This document shows, one piece after another, positions 1 to 6,044 of a stretch of 6,987 nucleotides of DNA. This DNA is from an uncultured Lachnospiraceae bacterium (GTDB taxonomy: Bacteria; Bacillota; Clostridia; Lachnospirales; Lachnospiraceae). The stretch covers positions 1 through 6,987 of the forward strand of contig CAKRTZ010000078.1 in NCBI GenBank assembly GCA_934402515.1, read 5' to 3'. The first letter of the stretch is position 1. The number at the start of each line of letters is the position of its first letter. The notes beneath the pieces were generated by a model that was not told the origin of the DNA, made no database searches, and worked only from the letters and a program-made list of their open reading frames with translations. The translations under genes and the position numbers were made by a program.

Positions 1-1
1 T

Positions 2-67
2 TTACAGGTGAAGAGAGAAAAAATCAACCTGTTTACCAAAGACGGATTGCGTTCCCTGGTTAACTAA
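2..67 (+). CDS. ABC transporter ATP-binding protein, C-terminal end (partial)
   Basis: Only the last 21 codons are in the window, and the 5' part lies outside it. The frame reads ...VKREKINLFTKDGLRSLVN and then TAA. A short stretch of the form 'K/R-E-K-I-x-L-F-x-x-x-G' is typical of the TOBE-like C-terminal end of importer ATPases of the FbpC/PotA group. The next gene starts 15 nt downstream with a strong Shine-Dalgarno and encodes the matching permease, so an ATPase of the same importer is the natural reading. It would energise the permease from the cytoplasmic side. The identification rests mostly on context; too little sequence is visible for a firm call. The competing frame ending TAA at 61-63 shows no recognisable protein pattern. 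Confidence 0.55.
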   Translation, partial: LQVKREKINLFTKDGLRSLVN

Positions 68-74
68 GGGAGGG
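67..74 (+). promoter_or_regulatory. Ribosome binding site of the permease gene
   Basis: AGGGAGGG lies 8 nt before the ATG at 83. It overlaps the last base of the upstream TAA, which fits translation of an operon transcript and fixes the permease start. Confidence 0.8.
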
Positions 75-82
75 CTGGACTT

Positions 83-1738
83 ATGAAAAAAAGAAAAATT
101 GATATGTGGGTGAGTGTCAGCCTGATTATTCTGTTACTGTATGTGGTATTTATGATGTACCCGCTTGTAAAAATACTGATACAGTCTGTGCTGGATAATG
201 AAACCGGACAATTCAGTATGCAGTATTTTAAACAGTTTTTCAGTGATACATACTACTTCTCCACATTATTAAACAGCTTTAAAATCGCCATCTGCGTTAC
301 GATTGTGTCCCTTGTAATCGGTGTGCCGCTGGCATATTTCTACAACATGTATGAAATCAAAGGCAGAAATTTCCTGCAGGTTATGATTATCCTCTGCTCG
401 ATGTCAGCCCCTTTCATCGGTGCGTATTCCTGGATTCTCCTTTTAGGACGTTCCGGTGTCATCACGAAGTTTTTAAGCCACACCTTTGGGATTGAAATGC
501 CATCCATTTATGGTTTTAACGGAATCCTTCTGGTACTTGCCACAAAACTGTTTCCGTTGGTATTTCTCTATGTATCCGGTGCCTTAAAAAATATTGACAG
601 CTCCTTATTAGAGGCCTCTGCCAATATGGGATGTAAAGGAATCAGGAGATTCTTGAAAGTGGTAGTTCCACTGTGTATGCCCTCTATTCTGGCAGCAGCC
701 CTGATGGTATTCATGCGTTCCCTGGCAGATTTTGGAACACCCTTACTGATTGGTGAAGGTTATCGTACCTTCCCAGTAGAAATTTACAAACAGTATGTAG
801 GAGAGACCTCTGTCAACCACAACTTTGCAGCAGCAATCAGCGTTATCGCCATCCTGATTACGGCAATCGTATTTTTAGGTCAGAAAGCATTGTCCAATCA
901 TTACAGCTTTACCATGAATGCACTGCATCCGCTGGAGAGAAAGAAAGCCAATCCCTTATTAAGTGTGTTCATTCACATTTATGCTTATGGTCTGGTAGCG
1001 ATTTCCTTCATGCCGCAGCTGTACCTGATTTACTGCTCCTTCCGGAATACCTCAAAGACAGGAAATATGTTTAAACCTGGATTCTCCCTGATGAGTTATC
1101 GCCAGGTATTTGAAACTATGGGTGATGCCATCAAGAATACCATCGTTATCTGTGGTGGTGCATTACTGATTATCATTGTACTGGCAGTGCTGATTGCTTA
1201 TCTGGTAGTACGCCGCAAGAACCGTGTCAACAATATCATTGATACTTTATCCATGATTCCTTATATCATTCCTGGTTCTGTTGTAGGTATCGCATTGGTT
1301 ATGGCATTCAGCAAAGGTCCCCTGGTACTGACAGGAACCGTTGCAATTATGGTAATTTCCATGTGTATCCGCCGTATTCCTTATACCATCCGCAGCAGTG
1401 TAGCTATCCTGCAGCAGATTCCCATTACGGTGGAGGAGGCATCTGCCAGCCTGGGCGCCTCCAAATTTAAAACTTTCTGGAAAGTTACTACCCCTATGAT
1501 GGTAAATGGTATCATTTCCGGTGCAATTATGAGCTGGGTAACACTGATTACAGAGTTGTCCTCCTCCATTATCCTCTATAGTTCCAAGACCATTACCCTG
1601 AACCTGGGTGTATACATCATGGTATCAAGAGGAACCGATGGCAAGGCGTGTGCGATGTCTACCATTCTGACCCTTATGACAATCATTTCCCTGTTGTTAG
1701 TAACCAAACTTTCAAAGGGAAAAGAAATAACATTATAA
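83..1738 (+). CDS. ABC transporter permease, fused double domain (FbpB/AfuB-type)
   Basis: This is the integral membrane component of a binding-protein-dependent importer. At 551 residues it has two BPD_transp_1 permease halves in one chain, the usual arrangement of Fe(III)/hexose-phosphate-type permeases (FbpB, SfuB, AfuB). The N-terminal half spans about residues 10-270 and the C-terminal half about 295-540, each with several hydrophobic membrane segments. Each half has the EAA loop that contacts the ATPase: EASANMG with a proline about 13 residues later (177-196), and EEASASLG with TTP (451-471). The stretch DFGTPLLIGEGYRTFP (216-231) is typical of this subfamily. The ATG at 83 has a strong ribosome binding site and begins a positively charged MKKRK leader before the first membrane segment. 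The gene sits between an ATPase remnant and an aldolase with 15-16 nt gaps, so it is in an operon. The substrate is not proven: iron is the usual automatic label, but AfuABC members carry hexose phosphates and the aldolase neighbour favours a phosphorylated sugar. Confidence 0.9.
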   Translation: MKKRKIDMWVSVSLIILLLYVVFMMYPLVKILIQSVLDNETGQFSMQYFKQFFSDTYYFSTLLNSFKIAICVTIVSLVIGVPLAYFYNMYEIKGRNFLQVMIILCSMSAPFIGAYSWILLLGRSGVITKFLSHTFGIEMPSIYGFNGILLVLATKLFPLVFLYVSGALKNIDSSLLEASANMGCKGIRRFLKVVVPLCMPSILAAALMVFMRSLADFGTPLLIGEGYRTFPVEIYKQYVGETSVNHNFAAAISVIAILITAIVFLGQKALSNHYSFTMNALHPLERKKANPLLSVFIHIYAYGLVAISFMPQLYLIYCSFRNTSKTGNMFKPGFSLMSYRQVFETMGDAIKNTIVICGGALLIIIVLAVLIAYLVVRRKNRVNNIIDTLSMIPYIIPGSVVGIALVMAFSKGPLVLTGTVAIMVISMCIRRIPYTIRSSVAILQQIPITVEEASASLGASKFKTFWKVTTPMMVNGIISGAIMSWVTLITELSSSIILYSSKTITLNLGVYIMVSRGTDGKACAMSTILTLMTIISLLLVTKLSKGKEITL

Positions 1739-1740
1739 AA

Positions 1741-1745
1741 AGGAG
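1741..1745 (+). promoter_or_regulatory. Ribosome binding site of the aldolase gene
   Basis: AGGAG lies 9 nt before the ATG at 1755, inside the 16-nt gap after the permease stop. No promoter fits in this gap, so the aldolase is read from the transporter transcript. Confidence 0.75.
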
Positions 1746-1754
1746 ACTATACTT

Positions 1755-2624
1755 ATGAAAAGACTTGTCAACGCAAAAGAAATGCTGCAGAAAGCGAAAG
1801 AAGGACATTATGCAGTTGGTCATTTCAACCTGAATAATATGGAATTTGTACGCGCTTTCTTGTTAGCTGCACAGGAGACCAATTCTCCTATCATTCTCGG
1901 TGTGTCCGGTGGAACCGCAAAATACATGGGCGGCTACAAGACCATCACAGACATGGTAGAAGACTTCATGGAGTACCTTGACATCACTGTTCCGGTAGCA
2001 CTTCATGTAGACCATGGTCAGTATGAGGAGGCTCTGGCTGCAATCGATGGTGGATTCAGTTCCATCATGTTCGATGGTTCCAAACTTCCTTTTGAGGAGA
2101 ACATTGAGAAAACCAAACATATCGTAGAACTTTGCCATGCAAAAGGAATTTCTGTTGAGGCAGAGGTAGGTGCTATCGGTGGACATGAGGATGGTCATGT
2201 AGCACTGGGAGAGTATGCAAACCCGGATGAGTGCCACAAGATTGCAGGACTGGGCATTGATATGCTGGCTGCCGGTATTGGTAACATTCATGGCAAATAT
2301 CCCGCAGACTGGAAGGGCTTGAACTTCGATGTTCTGGCATCCATCCAGCAGGCAACCGATGGAATTCCCCTGGTTCTTCACGGTGGTTCCGGTATTCCTG
2401 ACGAGATGGTAAAACAGGCAATCAATCTTGGTGTCTGCAAAGTAAATGTAAATACCGAGTGCCAGATTGCATTTACAGATGCAACCAAGAAATATTTCGA
2501 GGAAGGCAAAGACCAGGGTGAGAACGGATTCACTCCCAGATCAATGCTGGCAGGTGGTCTTGAGGCTGCAAAAGCAAAATGTATCGAAAAGATGACTTTA
2601 TTCGGAAGTCTTGGAAAGGCTTGA
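1755..2624 (+). CDS. fba: Class II fructose-1,6-bisphosphate aldolase
   Basis: This is a cytosolic, zinc-dependent aldolase that reversibly cleaves fructose-1,6-bisphosphate to dihydroxyacetone phosphate and glyceraldehyde-3-phosphate. Its 289 residues match the short Gram-positive form (Bacillus subtilis FbaA is about 285). The landmarks are complete: the N-terminal YAVGHFNLNN (19-28); HVDHG (84-88) with the catalytic Asp86 and zinc ligand His87; VEAEVG (134-139) with the second-site glutamates; GNIHG (176-180) with zinc ligand His179; LHGGSGIP (208-215) with zinc ligand His209; and the phosphate-binding KVNVNTE (229-235). It follows the permease by 16 nt and is closed by a strong terminator, so it is the last gene of the transporter operon. 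Tagatose-bisphosphate or another ketose-bisphosphate aldolase activity cannot be excluded, because the class II family shares these motifs. Being tied to an importer rather than to central glycolysis genes suggests a dedicated catabolic role. Confidence 0.92.
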   Translation: MKRLVNAKEMLQKAKEGHYAVGHFNLNNMEFVRAFLLAAQETNSPIILGVSGGTAKYMGGYKTITDMVEDFMEYLDITVPVALHVDHGQYEEALAAIDGGFSSIMFDGSKLPFEENIEKTKHIVELCHAKGISVEAEVGAIGGHEDGHVALGEYANPDECHKIAGLGIDMLAAGIGNIHGKYPADWKGLNFDVLASIQQATDGIPLVLHGGSGIPDEMVKQAINLGVCKVNVNTECQIAFTDATKKYFEEGKDQGENGFTPRSMLAGGLEAAKAKCIEKMTLFGSLGKA

Positions 2625-2643
2625 TAGAAACGACAAAGCAGGG

Positions 2644-2676
2644 AGGTGCGTCCGACAGGGCGCACCTTCTTTTTTC
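2644..2676 (+). terminator. Rho-independent terminator after the aldolase
   Basis: The arms AGGTGCGTCC (2644-2653) and GGGCGCACCT (2658-2667) form a 10-bp stem with one T-G wobble around a GACA tetraloop. A T-rich tail (TTCTTTTTT, ending at 2675) follows. It begins 20 nt after the aldolase stop and ends the transporter-aldolase operon. Confidence 0.93.
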
Positions 2677-2678
2677 AG

Positions 2679-2707
2679 TTCATAGGGAGTGCACAAAGTG
2701 ATACAAT
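2679..2707 (+). promoter_or_regulatory. Putative sigma-A promoter of the ydcF-like gene (extended -10)
   Basis: The -35-like TTCATA (2679-2684) and -10 TACAAT (2702-2707) are 17 nt apart. TG at 2699-2700 gives an extended -10 (TGATACAAT) that would make up for the weak -35. It lies immediately after the T-tract of the preceding terminator, as expected for the start of a new transcription unit. Confidence 0.6.
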
Positions 2708-2740
2708 ACGGATATAAATTACAGAAAGAAAGGCGCGACG

Positions 2741-3538
2741 ATGGAACAGATAGCAAAAGCAATAAACCAGTTGGGGATATTTTGTGGAAAACGGGATGTG
2801 GAGAAACTCACCACAGGACAGTTACAGGAAAAATACGGAATAAAAAGAGCCGATGTGATGGTTTTGTTTGGCGGAAGTATTCTCGCAGGAGGGGATGTCC
2901 TGGCGGAGGCAATGAAGAACCGGATTGCAGAAAAGTACGTGATTGTAGGTGGAGCAGGACATACCACGGAGACTCTGAGACAATGCGCCCGTGAGGAACA
3001 CCCGGAACTTGATGTGGATGGAAAGCCTGAGGCGGAGGTATTCCAGAAGTATCTGAACGCGGTTCATCACTGCCATGCCGATTATCTGGAGACAAAGTCC
3101 ACAAATTGCGGAAACAATATTACGTATCTGCTGGAGTTGTTAAAGAAGAATTCCATTTCTTTTCAGAGTATCATTCTGTGCCAGGATGCCACGATGCAAA
3201 ACCGCATGGATGCCGGTCTGCGGAAATACGTTTCGGATGAGGTGACGATAATCAATTACGCGTCTTATCGGGCGGAAGTGGTTGCGGATGGCAGTACCCT
3301 GTCCTATAAGGAAAACATCCATGGTATGTGGAAGATGGAACGGTACATCAATCTTCTGATGGGGGAAATCCCACGGCTGACCGACGATGAGAACGGATAC
3401 GGCCCGAAGGGAAAAGACTATATTGCCCATGTGGACATTCCCGACGAGGTGGAAACAGCCTTTGCCCAGTTGAAAACCATTTACGGAAATCAAGTCAGGG
3501 AGGCGAATCCGTTATATGCGTCGGTGAAGAAGGAATAA
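2741..3538 (+). CDS. YdcF-family protein (DUF218 domain)
   Basis: This is a soluble protein of 265 residues, close to the 266 of Escherichia coli YdcF. As I recall that protein, several landmarks match: GGAGHTT (70-76), EAEV (97-100), STNCGNN (120-126), QDATMQNR (148-155), ERYINLLMGEIPRL (200-213) and GYGPKGKDYIAHVDIP (219-234). DUF218 proteins have a Rossmann-like fold. E. coli YdcF has been reported to bind S-adenosylmethionine, but no reaction is established, so no function is claimed. There is no signal peptide or membrane helix, unlike the SanA/ElyC branch. The ATG at 2741 has AGAAAGG 8 nt upstream. The gene appears monocistronic, between the operon terminator and a new promoter. Its last 12 codons (EANPLYASVKKE) recur, slightly changed, at 5520-5557 beyond the next gene, so its present 3' end may be an acquired or duplicated copy. 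Confidence 0.88.
   Translation: MEQIAKAINQLGIFCGKRDVEKLTTGQLQEKYGIKRADVMVLFGGSILAGGDVLAEAMKNRIAEKYVIVGGAGHTTETLRQCAREEHPELDVDGKPEAEVFQKYLNAVHHCHADYLETKSTNCGNNITYLLELLKKNSISFQSIILCQDATMQNRMDAGLRKYVSDEVTIINYASYRAEVVADGSTLSYKENIHGMWKMERYINLLMGEIPRLTDDENGYGPKGKDYIAHVDIPDEVETAFAQLKTIYGNQVREANPLYASVKKE
3497..3538 (+). repeat. Direct repeat copy 1: 3' end of the ydcF-like gene
   Basis: These 42 bp contain the last 12 codons and stop of the ydcF-like gene. They match 5516-5557 at 38 of 42 positions; the first 24 bp (3497-3520) are identical. The distance between copies is 2019 bp, and the whole HTH/AAA/nuclease gene with its promoter lies between them. Confidence 0.9.
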
Positions 3539-3542
3539 TACC

Positions 3543-3571
3543 TTGCTTTTGTTCGGAATAATAGGTACAAT
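3543..3571 (+). promoter_or_regulatory. Putative sigma-A promoter of the AAA/nuclease gene
   Basis: TTGCTT (3543-3548) and TACAAT (3566-3571) are separated by 17 nt. They lie 5 nt after the ydcF-like stop and about 36 nt before the next start. The -10 matches consensus at five of six positions and the -35 is weak. No terminator is visible between the ydcF-like stop and this promoter, so some read-through from upstream is likely. Confidence 0.55.
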
Positions 3572-3606
3572 AGAAGTGAACAATACGGTGAAGGGGTAAA
3601 GGATGT

Positions 3607-5502
3607 ATGGCAGGAACTATGACAACAAAGGATGCGTCCGAAAAATGGAATATTTCAGAACGCAGAATCAATGTACTTTGCAAGGAAGGGCGAATTACCG
3701 GAGCATTTAAAGAAAATGGGCGGTGGGTCATTCCGGCGGAGGCAGTGAAACCAGCGGATAAAAGACGAAAGGCAGGTAGTGAACTGCTTTGTCCGGAAAG
3801 CAAAATTGCCGGTAATAGATATAAGAAATTACCCCTGCCCATCGGGATATCGGACTATCGCAAAGCATCCTGCGAATATTATTATGTGGATAAAACGTTG
3901 CTGATTCGTGATTTTATTGATGAACGCCCCCAGGTATCTCTGTTCACACGCCCACGGCGGTTTGGAAAGACTTTAAATATGGATATGCTGAGAGTCTTTT
4001 TTGAGAGGACAGAGGAAGATACTTCTGTTTACTTTCGTGATAAAAAAATCTGGGCATGTGGTAAGGAATATCAGAAATATCAGGGAAAATATCCGGTTAT
4101 CTATGTGACCTTTAAGGATGTGAAATGTGAAAACTGGGAAACTGCCTATGATTTTATCTATAAGATTATGCGGAATGAATTTGAACGACATAGTGAACTG
4201 CTTACCAGCGATAAGATAAGTTCTTATGAAAAGCGGGCACTGACCGACATGCTGAATGGAGCTGTAAATGAGAATGATGTAGCATTATCGCTGTTGACCT
4301 TATCCAGAATTCTTCATACGCATTACGGGACTGCACCGATTATTATTATTGATGAATATGACACGCCGATTCAGCAGGGACATGTACGAGGATATTATGA
4401 TAAAGTCATTGATTTTATGAGGGCGTTGTTTTCTGCTGGGTTAAAGGATAATGCCCATCTGTCCTATGGTTTTCTTACCGGAATTTTGCGGGTGGCAAAG
4501 GAAAGTATTTTCAGTGGACTGAACAATCTGAAGATTAATTCCATATTAGATAACCGTTATAGTGAATATTTTGGTTTTACACCGGAAGAAGTGCAGCAAA
4601 TGGCTGATTATTATGGGGCACCGGAGAAATACCAGGAACTTTGCGAATGGTATGATGGGTATCGTTTTGGAAAAACGGAAATCTTTAACCCGTGGTCTGT
4701 GATTGGATATTTTAATAATGAATGTGTTCCACGGGCTTTCTGGCAGTCCACCGGAAGTAACGACATCATCAGTGAAGTGTTAAGTTGCGCAACAACGGAA
4801 ACCTACGAGAAACTGGAATCCCTAATGCAGGGAAAATCCTTTGTGACCCATATTGACACGGGAGTAATTTATCCGCAGATACAAAACAATCCCGCATCAA
4901 TTTACAGTTTTCTTCTGGTGACAGGCTACCTGAAAGCCATTACGAAAGAGCAGACATTTAGTGGCGATTATATGTGCGAAGTGGCACTTCCCAACAAAGA
5001 AATTTCTCTTGTGTACAGTAAGGAGATTCTTTCCAAATTTGAAAATCTGATTTCACCTTCTGCAGCGATTGCCATTCAGGAGGCGATTTATACCATGGAT
5101 ATTCCGATGCTGCAGAAACGGCTGGAAACATTTCTGTTACAGACCGTCAGTTTTCATGACGCTGCAAACGAAACGTTTTATCACGGACTTATTTTAGGGC
5201 TTTGTGCGATGTTAGACAATCGGTATCATATTACATCCAATCGGGAAACGGGAAAGGGACGTTTTGATATCCAGATGCTGCCATTGGACAAAAAACTTCC
5301 GGGTATTTTGATAGAACTGAAAGCGGGAAAAGATTGCAGGGAAGAACAGTTGGAAAAACTTGCGGAATCTGCGTTAAACCAGATAAACGACCGACAGTAC
5401 CAAACAGAAATGTACGCTGTTAGAGTGGAGGAAATCCTGCAGTACGGAATAGCTTTTTCCGGAAAAACTGCCTGCGTCAAAGCGGAAGTCAAAAAACTGT
5501 AA
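3607..5502 (+). CDS. HTH + AAA-ATPase_like + PD-(D/E)XK nuclease-domain protein
   Basis: The chain has 631 residues in three parts. Residues 5-52 resemble a winged helix-turn-helix of the kind fused to this family (TTKDASEKWNISERRINVLC, then GRWVIPAEA). From about 75 to 365 is the AAA-ATPase_like domain (PF09820 type), with P-loop RPRRFGKT (115-122), Walker B IIIIDEYD (245-252), TGILRVAKESIFSGLNN (291-307) and EWYDGYRFG (347-355). The C-terminal part (about 515-600) is a PDDEXK_9-type (PF08011) domain with FYHGLILGL (524-532), GRFD with Asp554, and IELKAG with Glu570-x-Lys572, so the nuclease-fold acidic residues are present. AAGGGG lies 10 nt before the ATG at 3607. Met5 is a possible alternative start, without a better site. 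No interruption is seen and length is normal for the family. Members often occur in many copies per genome in gut Clostridia and Bacteroidetes, and their function is not established. DNA binding and ATP-dependent cleavage are inferred from domains only. The flanking duplicated ydcF end suggests it was inserted as a unit. Confidence 0.9.
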   Translation: MAGTMTTKDASEKWNISERRINVLCKEGRITGAFKENGRWVIPAEAVKPADKRRKAGSELLCPESKIAGNRYKKLPLPIGISDYRKASCEYYYVDKTLLIRDFIDERPQVSLFTRPRRFGKTLNMDMLRVFFERTEEDTSVYFRDKKIWACGKEYQKYQGKYPVIYVTFKDVKCENWETAYDFIYKIMRNEFERHSELLTSDKISSYEKRALTDMLNGAVNENDVALSLLTLSRILHTHYGTAPIIIIDEYDTPIQQGHVRGYYDKVIDFMRALFSAGLKDNAHLSYGFLTGILRVAKESIFSGLNNLKINSILDNRYSEYFGFTPEEVQQMADYYGAPEKYQELCEWYDGYRFGKTEIFNPWSVIGYFNNECVPRAFWQSTGSNDIISEVLSCATTETYEKLESLMQGKSFVTHIDTGVIYPQIQNNPASIYSFLLVTGYLKAITKEQTFSGDYMCEVALPNKEISLVYSKEILSKFENLISPSAAIAIQEAIYTMDIPMLQKRLETFLLQTVSFHDAANETFYHGLILGLCAMLDNRYHITSNRETGKGRFDIQMLPLDKKLPGILIELKAGKDCREEQLEKLAESALNQINDRQYQTEMYAVRVEEILQYGIAFSGKTACVKAEVKKL

Positions 5503-5515
5503 GAAAAAGACTGGA

Positions 5516-5557
5516 AGGGAGGCGAATCCGTTATATGCGGCGGTGAAAAAGGATTGA
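5516..5557 (+). pseudogene. Orphan ydcF-like 3' end (direct repeat copy 2)
   Basis: Thirteen nt after the AAA/nuclease stop is a fragment that reads EANPLYAAVKKD followed by TGA, the same ending as the intact ydcF-like protein (EANPLYASVKKE, TAA). Nucleotide identity is 38 of 42, with no gap and the frame kept. The differences are one silent change (AAG/AAA), two conservative replacements (Ser/Ala, Glu/Asp) and a stop swap, a pattern like divergence of coding sequence. No further ydcF sequence is found upstream of it, and no start or ribosome binding site, so it cannot be a gene. It is either the displaced native end of the gene split by an insertion, or the last trace of a second copy. Confidence 0.85.
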
Positions 5558-5559
5558 TT

Positions 5560-5593
5560 TGACCTGAATTTCAATTAAAAATGGTTCAGGTCA
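5560..5593 (+). repeat. Inverted repeat / hairpin after the orphan ydcF end
   Basis: TGACCTGAA (5560-5568) and TTCAGGTCA (5585-5593) form a perfect 9-bp stem around a 16-nt loop, 2 nt after the orphan TGA. The sequence after it is A-rich on the + strand, so it is not a canonical intrinsic terminator for the AAA/nuclease gene. It could be an RNA 3'-end hairpin, a weak terminator, or part of a mobile element end. Confidence 0.7.
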
Positions 5594-5696
5594 GAAAAAA
5601 TGTTGAGTTGCAGTGAATTCAGCCCTGAAAAAATGTGAAAATCCATAGTGTATAGCCCCGGAAAAATGTAAAATGGTTAAAAGCCAATGAAAATGT
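5588..5696. repeat. Four imperfect ~33-bp-spaced repeats (AGCCCnGAAAAATGT)
   Basis: Four related blocks start at 5588 (AGGTCAGAAAAAATGT), 5621 (AGCCCTGAAAAAATGT), 5654 (AGCCCCGGAAAAATGT) and 5682 (AGCCAATGAAAATGT), with spacings of 33, 33 and 28 bp. The blocks are about 15-16 bp; the spacer sequences differ. There is no reading frame here with a coding pattern. Regular short repeats stepping in from a boundary resemble the multiple terminal repeats of IS21-family elements, and TGTTGAGTTGCAGTG (5601-5615) could be the outer tip. No transposase gene is in the window, so this would be a remnant. A regulatory or structural repeat array is the alternative. Confidence 0.6.
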
Positions 5697-5702
5697 AACC
5701 AT
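5673..5702 (+). repeat. Second inverted repeat / hairpin in the intergenic array
   Basis: ATGGTTA (5673-5679) and TAACCAT (5696-5702) form a perfect 7-bp stem around a 16-nt loop, followed by ATATTTTAAG. Its loop contains CAATGAAAATG, close to CAATTAAAAATG in the loop of the hairpin at 5560-5593, and both loops are 16 nt long. As a terminator it would be weak, since the stem has only two G-C pairs. Confidence 0.5.
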
Positions 5703-5719
5703 ATATTTTAAGACGAGTA

Positions 5720-5748
5720 TTGATATTTAAAGAACAAGAATACATAAT
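5720..5748 (+). promoter_or_regulatory. Putative sigma-A promoter of the four-cysteine small protein gene
   Basis: TTGATA (5720-5725) and CATAAT (5743-5748) are 17 nt apart and match consensus at five of six positions each. They lie about 65 nt upstream of the start at 5814, giving a leader of about 60 nt. Confidence 0.6.
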
Positions 5749-5813
5749 AAAAATGTCAGAAATAATGGAAATATTTCCTTATGGTATCGAATGAAAAGGA
5801 AAGGGGCCAGACG

Positions 5814-6032
5814 ATGAAATCTTTACTGATTAAAGACACGACGTGGGAGGAACGAATTCAAATTGTACAGCAAGGCTTATCCCAATGTGGTGGCGCCTGC
5901 GACTTTTGCAACGGCTGCGATAACCTTGGCGGCGGCTCAGTGGACAGCTTTTATGAACCCTACATCAACGGGGAAAAAGAACTGCGGGAACTGAACGAGG
6001 AATACAGAAGTGGCATGGGGAGAGTGCTGTAG
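5814..6032 (+). CDS. Small four-cysteine protein, function unknown
   Basis: The 72-residue product has one cysteine cluster, C25-x3-C29-x2-C32-x2-C35 (QCGGACDFCNGCDNLGGGS), followed by a glycine-rich turn and a conserved-looking SFYEPYINGEKELRELNEEY tail that should be helical. It has no signal peptide or membrane segment, so a cytosolic metal-binding protein (zinc or an iron-sulfur cluster) is the plain reading. The cluster is too short and has too few aromatic or histidine landmarks to assign a known zinc-finger or ferredoxin class. I chose the ATG at 5814 because AAAGGGG (5800-5806) lies 7 nt before it. The in-frame ATG at 5781 has no ribosome binding site and adds a non-descript MVSNEKERGQT. 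It has its own promoter, and a new promoter starts 12 nt after its stop. Similar small cysteine proteins seem familiar from Clostridia, but I cannot name the family. Confidence 0.8.
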   Translation: MKSLLIKDTTWEERIQIVQQGLSQCGGACDFCNGCDNLGGGSVDSFYEPYINGEKELRELNEEYRSGMGRVL

Positions 6033-6044
6033 GAATGGCATCTA

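Noticed and set aside
1863..2381. 172-residue minus-strand frame opposite the aldolase gene
   Set aside because: It is a shadow of the conserved aldolase coding sequence, without a ribosome binding site or promoter. The same holds for the other minus-strand frames in the window, including 3140-3493, 3495-3842 and 6689-6973.
2689..2994. 101-residue + strand frame overlapping the ydcF-like gene
   Set aside because: It is out of frame with the clearly recognised YdcF-family protein, has a charged low-complexity composition and shows no family pattern.
3539..3606. Terminal inverted repeats bounding the AAA/nuclease insertion
   Set aside because: I compared the sequence just inside copy 1 (from 3539) with the reverse complement of the sequence just before copy 2 (to 5515) and saw no match, so a classical insertion-sequence structure is not supported.
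5560..5593. Intrinsic terminator of the AAA/nuclease gene
   Set aside because: The stem is perfect, but the sequence after it is AGAAAAAA on the + strand rather than a T-run. For the minus strand there is no gene to terminate. It is listed as a hairpin only.
5588..5696. CRISPR-like periodicity of about 33 bp
   Set aside because: The repeated block is only 15-16 bp, it is imperfect, there are just four units with uneven spacing, and no cas gene is near. It does not meet the form of a repeat-spacer array.
5781..5813. Upstream ATG for the four-cysteine protein
   Set aside because: No ribosome binding site precedes 5781, and the added 11 residues would contain the real Shine-Dalgarno of the ATG at 5814.
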